A DNA stretch of 64,000 nt from Saturnia japonica (lineage: Eukaryota; Arthropoda; Insecta; Lepidoptera; Saturniidae): positions 4,588,001 through 4,652,000 of the forward strand of contig CM065320.1 of the NCBI GenBank assembly GCA_033032175.1. Reading direction: 5' to 3'. Shown one piece after another: positions 1 to 9,900 of the stretch (its first letter is position 1; every line of letters begins with the position of its first letter). Both the position numbers and the translations under genes were made by a program. The notes beneath the pieces are model-generated. The model was not told the DNA's origin. It saw only the letters and a list, made by a program, of their open reading frames with translations, and did not search any database.

Positions 1-1913
1 AAAAGCAGATAGGCTTTTGAGAGAAAAATCGCCAGCATTTTCATTTAGAACCAAACCCGAAATTGTCCAACATTACGATGCACCACCTCCAAATATTTAC
101 TCTCCTGAGAAATCGCTAAATGTTCTTAAAGGTGGACCAAAATATACACTAGCAGGAAAAGGAATCGCAGAAAAACACGATGAAACACCTGCTCCAAATT
201 ATTACACTCCTCAAAAGGCTGACAAGTTTTTACGTGAAAGTGCACCTGCTTACTCAATGCGTTCCAAAGAAGTCGTTGAGAAATTTGAACAAACCCCTGC
301 TCCAAATGTGTATGCTCCTGAAAAATCGCTCCACATGTTAAACGGTGGGCCTAAATTTACTCTATCAGGAAAACCTGGGAGTCAAAAGATAATAGACACG
401 CCCGCACCAAATAGCTATCAACCGCAAAAAGCAGATAAAATACTTCTTGAAAATTCGCCTTCCTATTCATTTAGAATCAAGGAACACATTGTCATTAAAA
501 GTGATTCTCCAGCACCTAACAGTTATGCTCCAGAAAAGTCTATTCATATGTTAGATGGCACTCCAAAATTCAGTATTTCTGGGAAGGGATCTATTCCGAA
601 AATAGAAAATATTCCAGCTCCTAACTCGTATAATCTAGATAAAGCTGATAAATTGTTACATGAGTCGTCACCTGCATACACTTTTAGACCTAAAAATGTG
701 CAGGATAAACCAAACGATAACCCTGCACCGAATATATATGACCCGCACCTATTAGATGGTACTCCAAAATTTAGTTTCTATGGCAAAGGACACAACTTCA
801 AGCCCTCAGATACACCTGGACCAAACGCATATGATCCTCATTTATTAGACGGTACTCCTAAGTTCAGTCTGTATGGAAAAGGACATGATATAAAACCTTC
901 AGATAATCCTGGACCAAATGTGTATAATCCCCATTTATTGGATGGTACACCTAAATTTAGTTTATATGGAAAAGGACATAATATGAAACTATTCGATACG
1001 CCAGGGCCCAATGCATATGATCCTCACTTACCAGATGGTACTCCCAAATTTAGCTTATACAGTAAAGGAGGTGATTCTAAACCATCAGATACACCAGCAC
1101 CCAATGCATATGATCCTCACTTATCAGATGGTACTCCTAAATTCAGTTTATATGGTAAAGGAAGTGATTCTAAACCATCAGATACGCCTGGGCCTAATGC
1201 ATATGATCCCCGTTTACTTGATAATACACCCAAATATACGTTATCTGGAAAAGGTCAGGATTCAAAGATTTCTAATGTTCCTGCTCCTAATACATACAAC
1301 CCACATGTACCAGATAATACTCCAAAATTTACAATGGCTAGTAAAGGTCAACCTGAAAAGATAATAGCAACACCAGCACCTAACGCTTATGATCCTAATA
1401 AGTACGGTTATATGTTGGACGGAGCGCCAAAATATAGTTTTGGCGTAAAAGGGCCCACTGATAAACCTTCGAATAACCCTGCACCAAACGCTTATTCTCC
1501 GGAAAAGGCAGATAAGGTTCTTCATGAACATTCACCGGCCTATACTTTTCGACCAAAAATAGAAAACGGAAAAATGAATGACACACCTGCACCTAATTAT
1601 TACGATCCCACAAAAGGAGAAAAAGTATTACATGAAAATTCACCTGCATACACTTTTAGGCCGAAAATTGCGAATGATAAAATACCTGATACGCCAAGTC
1701 CTAACGCTTATAATCCTGAGAAAGCTGATAAAATTCTATTGGACAGTGCTCCTCGATATTCATTCAGAGTTAAAACCAATCCCCATAAAGCTGATGATAT
1801 ACCTGCTCCAAATAAATATAACCCAGACAAGGCTGATAAAGTCCTTTTGAATAATGCTCCGCAGTATACATTTAGAATTAAAACAGATACGTTGAAGCTT
1901 CTAGATACACCAG
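1..1913 (+). CDS. SHIPPO-repeat gene, exon 1 in view (5' truncated)
   Basis: A single open frame runs from the window edge, reading K-A-D-R-L-L from base 2, with no stop until TAA at 1925. I end the exon at 1913 because CAG|GTAACC is a good donor, and joining its leftover G to the exon at 2238 restores the repeat as DTP-APN. The exon holds 18 of the 22 PNxY motifs. The TTG at base 17 is not a start codon; the frame is simply cut by the window. Confidence 0.92.
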
Positions 1914-4423
1914 GTAACCATAGTTAAAAGAAAACTTTTTTTAAATTATTTATTTAACTTAGGTCCTTGAGTCCCAGAAGAGCATGTCAGTCCCATGGCA
2001 TCCTTATTACACAGCTAATTTAGTTTTGTAAATTAACCTTATATATATAAATAAATTTACAAAAAATTTTGATTATCGTATGATAATAAGAAAGCACGTA
2101 ACATGCTTATATACATCCAATATTCTTTGAAGATATAACAAGTGCTAGATTTATTCACAATTAACTATGTATGTATATGTATTTTAAAATCATTTTATGT
2201 TATTATTTTAAATTTATATAAAAATATATGTTCACAGCTCCCAACACGTACACGCTGCCTACACCAGTAAAAACACCACTGTACACTATTTCTGGTAGAC
2301 ATAAGGAACCAATTGATGAACGTGTAAAAGTGCCAGCTCCTGGTGCATATAACCCAGAAAAGGGGTACAAATTCATTCTTACTTATTCACCACAGCATAC
2401 TTTTGGTATAAAGGTTCATACGGCAAAATACGTTGACACACCGGGTAACTATCTTTAAATTTTTCTTAAATAAAAAAATTATTATAAATATAAACAGAAT
2501 ATAATGCATAATTTTTTGACAACAATTCTGTTTATAGATCATTAAAAATATTTAAAATATACCAAAGAGGATAATGTTATTATTGTATAATAATATCTTA
2601 ATTATCATTACTGCTTTATTTAAGATGTGATGGTATAATACAACTAATATATAATACAATAATAATTTTATCCTCTATACCTGTGTAACGAAATTTTAAC
2701 TGGAATATTTAAGTCTTCCTAATATAAATACATATAAATACTAAAACACTTTTTAATTATTTTTTTTTTAATAATTACAGCACCAAACAAATACGTGATA
2801 CCATCTGTACTCGACACTCCAGTATACACAATATCGGGTAAGCACCATGTCCCTGTTGATGACAGAGTCAAAGTGCCTGCCCCTGGGACCTACTCTCCGG
2901 AAAAGGTATAAAAACATTAAATTTATTATGTAGGTTTAGGTTATATGTATTTTAATAAGTTTCATTAATGCTATCAAAAAAGCACACAAGCCTTCTAAAG
3001 CGATAGACTGTAACGGTGCCTATATCATTATGTCATATACAGATAATAAATAACGATTGATCATGGGGTTAATAATATAGTTATGATTAAGGTATACATT
3101 TTTGGTTCGCCATAAAATAATTGGAATTTTATTCGAATTTTTTGGATTATAATTATACCAACCAGTAAATACCACACTACTTTAGGATAGCTGTTTCTCG
3201 AAGAAAATAACAGGCTTAACTGACCAAAGATATATTGGTGACAAAATTCTGGTATATAATTATTATTTTATAGTGTCTTTCACTATATGGTGGTATATGA
3301 GAACACTTTAAAAGCCTTTACGTTATACCATGATATTTTCCATTACCATCAGCAAAAATTGTTTCAGCAATTAAATGTAGGTAATTTTCGAAAAAAATAT
3401 CATTCATTGAGTTCTACAGTATTATAGTAAATCAATCATTCATTGAGTTCTACAGTAGTAAATCAATCGAACAAGACGACATTTTCCATATGTCTTCGAT
3501 ATATTTCATGTATCTATTATAACTTTCTTTAGTAAATCAATCGAACAAGACGACATTTTCCATATGTCTTCGATATATTTCATGTATCTATTATAACTTT
3601 CTTTAGTATATAGTATATATTTTCTTTTAAGGTTCATATTAATAAGAAGCCACAAATAACTTTTGGTATCAAACATTCTCCACTTTTGGGACAGCTAAAG
3701 CCTGTAAACTCGATCAAGCCAAACGATTCTGTAAATACTAAAGTCGAATGTTTAACAAAAAGTACACCAGAACCTTCAAGCAGGATAACTCTAGATGTTA
3801 AGGAAAGGGTAACTACACCCAATACTGATTCATATGAGAGTGTGACAAGAGTCTCCAATTACGACGATGAGAACAGTTCTGACATCAGTCACTCACGCAC
3901 TCACGTCACTCAAATTAGACAAGAAAGCGATGTTAGGAGTACGACTGTTACGCCGGAACCTGTAAAAGAGACTTTGACTCAAGAAATTGTGTGGATACCT
4001 GAGAAACCAGAGCGAAGAGGTTCATACACAATCGAAAAATCAGACGGTAATGGATTCAGTAACCATTATGAGAATACTGAAGTTATTCCTGTAGAAAATG
4101 GCATTATCAGGAAAACTGAAAGTGGAGAAAAAGGTGCTTTATGTACCGAAGAGCGAAGCAGTGAAGTTATCCATAGGAATGGTTATGAGCAAAATATTGA
4201 TAGGAATGTCAAAAATGCTAGTGCTCATGAAAAAAGTCAGAAAGCTACTGAAGAAGTACATACAGGTACTGAAGTGCAGCATCTACCTAATGGTGGTATT
4301 GCTAAAACAACAACTAAAACTACGGTTAAGAGAGTTGGAACTGCTGATCGAACGGCCAATGCCACAACAACAGTTACTCGTACTGCAACAGCTGTAACAT
4401 CTCGTGACATTGGTGTCAAATAA
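1..4423 (+). CDS. SHIPPO/STPGR-repeat protein, ODF3-like (4 exons, 5' partial)
   Basis: Joined coding exons are 1-1913, 2238-2444, 2781-2905 and 3632-4423, with reading frame starting at base 2. They give 1011 residues to a TAA stop; the true start lies upstream of the window. The protein carries 22 copies of a P-x-P-N/G-x-Y motif spaced 31 to 36 residues apart, each followed by a PxYxxxGK or PxYxxRxK segment. This is the SHIPPO (sperm-tail PG-rich) repeat seen in ODF3/CIMAP-family proteins, which are linked to sperm-tail and axonemal microtubules. About 245 residues of low-complexity, Ser/Thr/Glu-rich tail follow (ending near TTTKTTVKRV and GVK) with no recognised domain. No signal peptide or membrane segment is in view. 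Family assignment is strong. Axonemal or testis function is inferred from the family. The nearest Drosophila relative may be CG8086, from memory and unchecked. Confidence 0.9.
92..730 (+). repeat. Alternating 105/108-bp coding repeats (71-aa super-repeat x3)
   Basis: The Asn codons of the PNxY motif lie at 92, 197, 305, 410, 518, 623 and 731, so spacings alternate 105, 108, 105, 108, 105, 108 bp. Odd repeats have EKS...GGPKxTLxGKG; even repeats have xKADKxLxExxPAYSxRxK. The evolving unit upstream of the 93-bp array is therefore a 213-bp (71-aa) pair. After the array the even type dominates (N codons at 1487, 1595, 1703, 1811). Confidence 0.9.
740..1390 (+). repeat. Coding tandem array, 7 x 93 bp (31 aa)
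   Basis: Units begin at 740, 833, 926, 1019, 1112, 1205 and 1298, each exactly 93 bp apart, and the next repeat begins at 1391. Each encodes a 31-residue unit of the form (D/N)PxLxDGTPKFSLYGKG followed by PSDTPxPNAY. The first six units are close to one another and the seventh (NPHVPDNTPKF) is more diverged. The array interrupts the 35/36-residue repeats on either side. It looks like a recent local amplification kept in frame. Confidence 0.93.
1914..2237 (+). other. Intron 1 of SHIPPO gene
   Basis: This phase-1 GT-AG intron runs from GTAACC to TTCACAG. Read-through would add only Asn-His-Ser before a stop. It is AT-rich and no other feature is seen. Confidence 0.85.
2238..2444 (+). CDS. SHIPPO-repeat gene, exon 2
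   Basis: The exon starts after TTCACAG and ends at CCGG|GTAACT. It encodes APNTYTLP, PAPGAYNPEK and SPQHTFGIK, then the half-repeat VDTP. It is phase 1 at both ends, so skipping it keeps the frame. Its 3' end splits the repeat at the same residue as exon 1. Confidence 0.88.
2445..2780 (+). other. Intron 2 of SHIPPO gene
   Basis: This phase-1 intron runs from GTAACT to ATTACAG and has a T-rich tract just before the acceptor. Read-through would add Asn-Tyr-Leu and stop. Nothing else is seen. Confidence 0.83.
2781..2905 (+). CDS. SHIPPO-repeat gene, exon 3
   Basis: The exon starts after AATTACAG and ends at GAAAAG|GTATAA in phase 0. It encodes APNKYVIPSVLDTPVYTISG, then a KVPAPGTYSPEK motif. 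It closely resembles the first half of exon 2 (TPVKTPLYTISG...KVPAPGAYNPEK), which suggests exon duplication. Confidence 0.87.
2906..3631 (+). other. Intron 3 of SHIPPO gene
   Basis: This phase-0 intron runs from GTATAA to TTTTAAG. Its 3' quarter is made of recent tandem duplications, listed separately; no other feature is seen. Confidence 0.83.
3457..3604. repeat. Perfect 74-bp tandem duplication in intron 3
   Basis: Two 74-bp units (3457-3530 and 3531-3604), each starting AGTAAATCAATCG, are identical as far as I can read. A shorter duplication of the segment ATTCATTGAGTTCTACAGTA lies just upstream (about 3400-3456). The array ends 27 bp before the exon 4 acceptor, so it contains the likely branch-point region twice. 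Confidence 0.92.
3632..4423 (+). CDS. SHIPPO-repeat gene, last coding exon
   Basis: The exon starts after TTTTAAG in phase 0 (V-H-I-N-K-K-P-Q-I-T-F-G-I-K, the end of the last SHIPPO unit). It continues for about 245 residues of charged, Ser/Thr-rich sequence and stops with TAA at 4421-4423. The tail has no recognised domain and looks disordered; near the end is a Thr/Lys/Arg stretch (TTTKTTVKRV). An open frame starting inside at 3686 is only a sub-frame of this exon. Confidence 0.88.
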   Translation, partial: VHINKKPQITFGIKHSPLLGQLKPVNSIKPNDSVNTKVECLTKSTPEPSSRITLDVKERVTTPNTDSYESVTRVSNYDDENSSDISHSRTHVTQIRQESDVRSTTVTPEPVKETLTQEIVWIPEKPERRGSYTIEKSDGNGFSNHYENTEVIPVENGIIRKTESGEKGALCTEERSSEVIHRNGYEQNIDRNVKNASAHEKSQKATEEVHTGTEVQHLPNGGIAKTTTKTTVKRVGTADRTANATTTVTRTATAVTSRDIGVK

Positions 4424-4870
4424 ATTGTAGACACTTCTATTGAATGATCCAAGATTCTCTATATGCTCTTCGTGTTAAACATTAGATACTACAGACGCTT
4501 ATGGATTAAAGTTACTACATTCTAATATTGTAATCATTCTTAATTTTTGAAATCTACTGCACTTTATTGCTTGAAATTAGCTTCGACTATTTTCTTGCGG
4601 ACTGTTAAGATATTATTCACATAACAATAATTTAGAATTCACCTTTCACTATAATTACTAAATTGTATAATGTTATCTAAATTGATTATTTGTTTCGACG
4701 CTTAATGACTCCGTGTAATATTATAATAAATACTAAGTAAATCGATGATTGTTCTATAATGGCAACGCCGTCGTCATGTAATTGTAAGAATATTAATATT
4801 TATTAAATTATAACTTTGCTAATGTTATTGTAAAATGCAAATTTTATTAATAAAGTTTTTTTATTTCAAT
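4424..4870 (+). other. 3' UTR of SHIPPO gene with poly(A) signals
   Basis: This AT-rich non-coding stretch follows the stop. Canonical AATAAA hexamers occur at 4735-4740 and 4849-4854; the second is followed by a T-rich run and is the likelier cleavage signal. The true end of the transcript is inferred. Confidence 0.6.
4849..4854 (+). promoter_or_regulatory. Probable polyadenylation signal AATAAA
   Basis: This canonical hexamer lies about 425 bp after the stop codon and is directly followed by G and a run of T, as expected for a cleavage and GU/U-rich region. Confidence 0.6.
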
Positions 4871-5480
4871 ACATTGATGCCACTCCCAACCGATAGATAT
4901 ATTTATAATAAACTATCGCAGTAATCTTAACTAAATACATAAAGCAATTCTTTTTCATGGGTTTTATTATTAGTCGCTAATTTATTGTAAGAAACACGGT
5001 AATGATAAAAACAAACATATTTGTTACCGTTTATAAACTCTTCAAAAGAATAATGATATAATAATAGGTATGTCATACGAATGATAACTTCTTTATGTAA
5101 GTATATACTTTCTAGACAAGGCAATTTTTTACAAAAGTTAAAACCAACTTCAATGGTTTTGAGGAGTTCCCTAGTGTATTTTCGAAGTCGAAGTTCTGAT
5201 GCCGATGAAATTCATATGGTGGATAATATGGTAACTAAATCGGTATATAAATTAAGAAGTTATAGCTGAACACCCATTATTAAAAAAATATACAAACCTC
5301 CACCTTTTTTGAGAAAGGTCTTAAAGTTAGGAATGCAAAACGCAATGTGTACTTGGAGATAATCTATATCTATACAATTAATAAAATTCAAGTGACTGTT
5401 TGTAGTGTCAAAATATCAGTTTTTTAGCAAATTGGATAAGAAAGTATATTATATACGATACCTATAACAAAAACCCTATT
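4871..5480. other. Intergenic, no gene seen
   Basis: This is AT-rich DNA. The segment 5130-5230 (AACCAACTTCAATGG...TCGAAGTCGAAG) resembles 11920-11985 and looks like a small dispersed repeat. A 62-codon open frame here overlaps that repeat and is not supported as a gene. Confidence 0.6.
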
Positions 5481-5896
5481 TTTTAAAATTTTGTCTGTCT
5501 GTTTGTTCCGGGTAATCTCCGAAACGGTAGGACCGATTTTGACGGAACTTTCACTGGTAGATAGCTGAATTTATAGGAAGTAACTTAAGCTACTTTTATT
5601 TTAGAAAAAGAATTAGGGTTCCGCACAAATAAAAAAACTGGTCATGGTGAATCAATTTGGGCGCTTAAATGGCTTACGCTGAATAAACCATAAGAGATAT
5701 ATATATAGTCAATTAATGTACTACATAATTTTAGGCGTTAAAAAGACCTACAAAAAAGTCAAGGAGAGTATACATCTATCTTCCAAGAAACACCCACAAT
5801 ATACATTTTTGAATTTAAAATAGCCAGGAGCGGAGGAGCAAGAATCGCGCGGGCATTCTGTAGTCGACGTGAGCGAAGCCACGGGCACAACTAGTT
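5481..5896 (-). mobile_element. Dispersed non-LTR/SINE-like element (family B), minus orientation
   Basis: It reads from GGGTAATCTCCGAAACGG to ACGGGCACAACTAGTT. Read on the minus strand, it starts with the common lepidopteran end ACTAGTTGTGCCCGTGG and ends in ...TCGGAGATTACCCGGAACAAACAGACAGAC. It shares its whole length with the 13396-14400 copy and its 5' half with 49076-49400. It has no coding capacity. Confidence 0.75.
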
Positions 5897-6975
5897 TATA
5901 ATAAAAGAGTAAAAAGCCGAAATCTGTACATTGATGATATTTGAGAAAAAATAATGGCGGAGAGGAGGGACAGAACATATTTCGATAGTTTTTGAAGTTT
6001 GGTACTTGTATTTTATTATCTGAAGGTACATTTAGGACATTTTTATGGTCTATAAATTAAGTTATGGTTACGTACATATAAAAAAGGATGTAATTGTGTA
6101 ATATATTTAAAATCTTTAGTGAAAAAAAGTGAAAAGTTACCAGATAAATCACAAAATATTTTATCTTTACATAAATTTTCAATAAAAGCAATAAATGGAA
6201 ACGTATGTATTTTATATTCCCCGAGTATTCATAGACGGCACTGTACGGCTTGGTTTAAATTATCATTAAATTGTTTTGATATTTATTGTTACATTTATGT
6301 ATATTTTCTGTGTATACTAATAATTTCATGATAGGCTTTTATTATTATTTTTAAATGTTTTTAAATAGATTTTAAAGTTATTTTTAAATGTTTAAAATTA
6401 CTAAGAATATCTTTTCGATCTACATTTTGTACGATAGATGTCGTTGTTTGGTGGTTTTGCGTTATCAAGATTTTTATTAAATGACACTAAACAGACATAC
6501 TTTAAAGCGCTTTTATTCACTGGATATCAACGTTTTATAAAATAAATATAAAGTTAATAAATAAACATAGCTTTTCGTAAAGGATTGCAAAACTTAACAT
6601 TCTTGTATGCCTTTATTTATTTTAGATAATATCGGTTAACATTTAAAATGATTTTAGCGGGTAATCTCCGAATGGGTTAGCCCGATTTCGACAGGACTTC
6701 TATTATCATCATCACCAGCTATCTAGCTGATGTTATAAGGAGTAAGTTAGACTACTTTCATCTTTTTTATTTAGATATTTTTTTAGATATTAAAAAGACC
6801 TACAAAAGTCAGCGAGAGCTTAATTATGTCTATACTGTAAGGATCACCCACAATAAGCATATTTGTATTTAAAATAACCGGGATCAGTATAGCACGATTA
6901 ACGCATATGCCCGATCGACGGCATTCTTTAGTCCACACGAGCGGAAACGCAGGCACAGCTAGTTACTAATATGGT
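5896..6975 (+). mobile_element. Composite dispersed repeat (family C joined to family B tail)
   Basis: Positions 5896-6110 match 26985-27290 (ATTTCGATAGTTTTT, ATGGTCTATAAATT, ACATATAAAAA). From 6118 to about 6655 the sequence parallels 17395-17760 and 28010-28430 (GTAAAGGATTGCAAAACT is shared). The tRNA-like middle module is absent: ...GCCTTTAT is joined straight to TTAGATAATATCGGTTAAC. The end from 6655 (GGGTAATCTCCGAA) to 6965 (GGCACAGCTAGTT) is family B. It is non-coding; a 70-codon frame at 6119-6331 is chance. Confidence 0.7.
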
Positions 6976-7428
6976 TTTTAACTCTGCTTCCGGGGAAGGC
7001 ATAATATACGCCAATTTTACGTACATTTTTGTGACGTAAGAGAGCCAAAGAGTTTAAGAAATCTAAAAATTAAGTAAAGGTTTACACCCTAACCTTAGAA
7101 GAACTATATTCAGGGCCATAAGTAAATCGTAGTAACATTTTATCTATGTTTCGAGGCCATAATCACTGAGGCGGATGTGTTGATAAGCGCGTAACGGAAG
7201 CTTTAGGAATGGACTCTGGATAAGTGGGCACTGAACCATATTGTTCGCCCCCGCATGACGATGAATTTGTGTAGCACATTGACGTGCCGATAAACAAGCA
7301 AAGACAACAAAAACATACAAAAATTTATTATTGTATTGATAACAAGTGAAATGTTTATACTGAATACAATACTATCAACGCGTTACGTCGAAACAATTCA
7401 TGTTCAAAATGTACATGTACTATATAAT
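6976..7428. other. Intergenic, nothing recognised
   Basis: No coding frame, RNA gene or clear repeat is seen. The segment around 7130-7270 has somewhat higher GC but no identifiable origin. Confidence 0.5.
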
Positions 7429-7556
7429 ACTAGCTGTACCTGCGACTCCACTCGAATGACGATATCGTGATAAGTTTTTTCTAGATAAGGATTAAAAAAA
7501 AAAAAACCATCCAGTAGTTTTTGCGTGATGCGCGCACAACGGCAAACCTACACTTA
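7429..7556 (+). mobile_element. Short element with ACTAGCTGTACCTGCGAC end
   Basis: It starts with the lepidopteran terminal motif seen in family B and continues through a poly(A) run at about 7494-7506. It is a degraded fragment, followed at 7597-7620 by an imperfect (AGT)n microsatellite. Confidence 0.5.
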
Positions 7557-7867
7557 TCATTTAAACAAAAATAGGTAATTACCGTATATAAAAAAGTAGT
7601 AGTAGTAATAGTAGTAGTAGCCGCAATTCCTAATTAAAATAAATTCAAATGTAAAAATTTTTACTCTGACTGATTAAGCGAGTGAAGTAGATACAATGAA
7701 CAATAGTTGGTTTTGTTAGAGGAAATAATTCTGAGAAAAAGTTTTTATTAATAATATTATTGTATTATGCAGCACTTACCAAAGCGGATTACTTATGTAC
7801 ATATCTTGTTCCCAGTATGATACTTTAAATTATAAATATTCGATTTTTAACTTAATTTTTTTATAGG

Positions 7868-8101
7868 TACTACAAGCATACGGCCAGCCTGATGGTAAGC
7901 GGGTGCCGTGGTCTATACGCCCTTGTGTCATATATGTGTCATAGGTATCACTAGCGCGCTGCTGACCTTGAAGCCCTTGTCCTAAGGAGCTACAAAATAT
8001 CGTGTTGCATTGGCTGCGATCTTCTGTAGGGTGGAGGCATTCCATCAGTAGAGTACGCCAAGTAGAGAGAAATCCTCAAAGTAATTTCTCTGTGCCCTAC
8101 C
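7868..8101 (+). repeat. Dispersed repeat family A, copy 1
   Basis: It starts near CTACAAGCATACGGCCAG and contains CTGATGGTAAGCGGGTG, ATCACTAGCGCGCTG, CTAAGGAGCTAC and AAGTAGAGAGAAAT; it ends in TTTCTCTGTGCCCTACCTC. Five more copies in this window share this order of blocks (11765-11890, 39985-40200 and 44950-45185 on +; 12812-13100 and 18850-19050 on -). It is non-coding and of non-autonomous transposon or SINE type; the exact class is not settled by sequence alone. Confidence 0.75.
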
Positions 8102-9159
8102 TCACTTTAAAATCTTTATTGTAATTTATATAAAAATATAAATTTTGAAATAGACTACCTACATGAAAATCTTACATTTTTGGTATGTACCTACTGAGCT
8201 ATACGTCCATAGATTATGCATCGTGGATGTCTTAATTACTTTTGATTTCGAATCTACAGTCAATGAAAGAAAATCTAAAATTTCATGTAATATAAAACTA
8301 TTTTTTTATAATGATAATCTATAATGTTATAAATAGGACATGTATAATTATGTTTATTTTATTAGCATTTACAATTTTTACAGACTGGTAAAGTATGTTT
8401 ATTATACCGGCTTCGTGTTATCCTTATCCATACTCAACTGAGTATTTCATAAAACTTTATGAAACTAATAAATAGAATAAATAGAATAAATCGATATGTA
8501 CTAACCGCTTTCTTTTATAGCTGTAAATGTTTCCGAGTAAAACCATGAAGATTGCGAGTCCAACTTCTATTAAGGCCGATTGTTTTTGTAAGTATTCTGA
8601 TCTGGTTAAAGCTTGGGAAATAGAAAGAAAGGGGAAATGAAAATATTATTTTATTGCAGAAAGCATAGGCACACACACATACGTGCATTGCATACACACA
8701 GATCACATAGTATGTACAGACAACACGGAAACGAATGCTTTAAATTAAATCTATATAAATAAAATTATTGAGATTTGCCGTTATGGGCGTTTCATGCAAA
8801 AACTACAAGAGAGATTTTGATCATTTTTTTTCTTGAATACATAGATACTTGGTCATAAAATATCACGGTATCTTCATTCAATTAAAGTTATTAAAGTTTT
8901 AAGAAACACGATTTTTATGAGGACTATGCGTTCAGCGCTATGTTTTATTACTATGGTGTTAATATAATAAACAGCAGAGTTGAAGTCGCCGGTATTAGCT
9001 AGAAATCAATATAAACAAGTAAAATATGTGTGCGATATAACATATTATTATCCCAACAAAAACGTAAACTTTTTAATTTCTATATTAATGGCCTGATTGA
9101 AAAGTTCAGCAGCACTATACAACAGTCAATTATATTAATTGAGCAGATTACATAGCACT
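8102..9159. other. Intergenic, no gene
   Basis: This is AT-rich. Positions 8745-8890 (AATCTATATAAATAAAATTATTG...AAAAACTACAAGAGAGATTTTGAT) resemble 24935-25010 and 27310-27390, suggesting a small dispersed element. A CA-rich patch lies at 8668-8700. No gene is supported. Confidence 0.5.
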
Positions 9160-9800
9160 GTTGTGTTCATCAATCAGTGCAATCCGAAAGTTGTTAGTTA
9201 TTTGCAAGGAATATGCATGCGGCTGCTCACGGCCTCAAGTACAATGCAAGTAAGAGTGAGCTCTTAATATTTGAGGCGCGTAGTAAACACATTGGCGAGA
9301 TACCAGCAAGAAATTACAACGGATGTCTCCTTAAACGTGTTTTTGCTTTGAAATACTTGGGGCATTGAGTTACCGCAGAGCTGTCTGAAAATATGGATAT
9401 CGAACAAGAACGTAGAGCGATGGCTACCCGAAGTAATATGTTGGCTCGCAGGTTTGCACGATCTTCTTGGCTAGTGAAAATTTATCTTTTTAAAGTTTAC
9501 TGCCAGACGCTGTATACATGCAGCCTGTGATTCAACTATTCGCGGAAGGCTATAAATATGTTGAGTAAAATATAATAACGCTTTCAGAGTGCTGTTGGGG
9601 CTGGCTCAGCACTGTAGTGCATCACAGATACTTGTCGATAATGTCACAGATGGCTTTCACGCAATTGTGCGTAAACGAATTGCATCTGTGATGACCCGTT
9701 TGAGGGCCAGTACCAACAGTATCCTGCAGGTGATCACAAATAGAGTCGACTAACCGATATTGCAGCACTGGGTTCGCGTGCATGTTGCGGGAGTTGTTTA
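9160..9800 (+). pseudogene. Non-LTR retrotransposon reverse transcriptase remnant
   Basis: Conceptual translation with frameshifts and stops recovers several blocks typical of the C-terminal half of a LINE reverse transcriptase. In order they are ISAIRKLLVICKEYA, HGLKYNASKSELLIF, ALKYLGH, NMLARRFARS, VYCQTLYTCSL, YNNAFRVLLGLAQ-like, DGFHAIVRKRIASVMTRLRA and a final QHWVRVHV. It is 5' truncated and decayed. A short AT-rich tail follows to about 9900. Confidence 0.85.
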
Positions 9801-9900
9801 ACGTGCCAACTTTTTATTTTTATTAATTAAGGACTTTTAAAATGATTATGTATCATTAACATGGATATATTGTTGTCTGAATAAATAACTTATTATTATT

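Noticed and set aside
740..1390. CRISPR-like regular spacing
   Set aside because: The 93-bp period is a coding repeat without conserved short repeats and variable spacers, in an animal gene.
1011..1592. Several open frames in other frames over exon 1 (1011-1364 +, 1262-1531 -, 1395-1592 -, 1578-1850 +)
   Set aside because: They are by-products of the 93-bp and ~105-bp coding repeats; only the SHIPPO frame makes a known protein.
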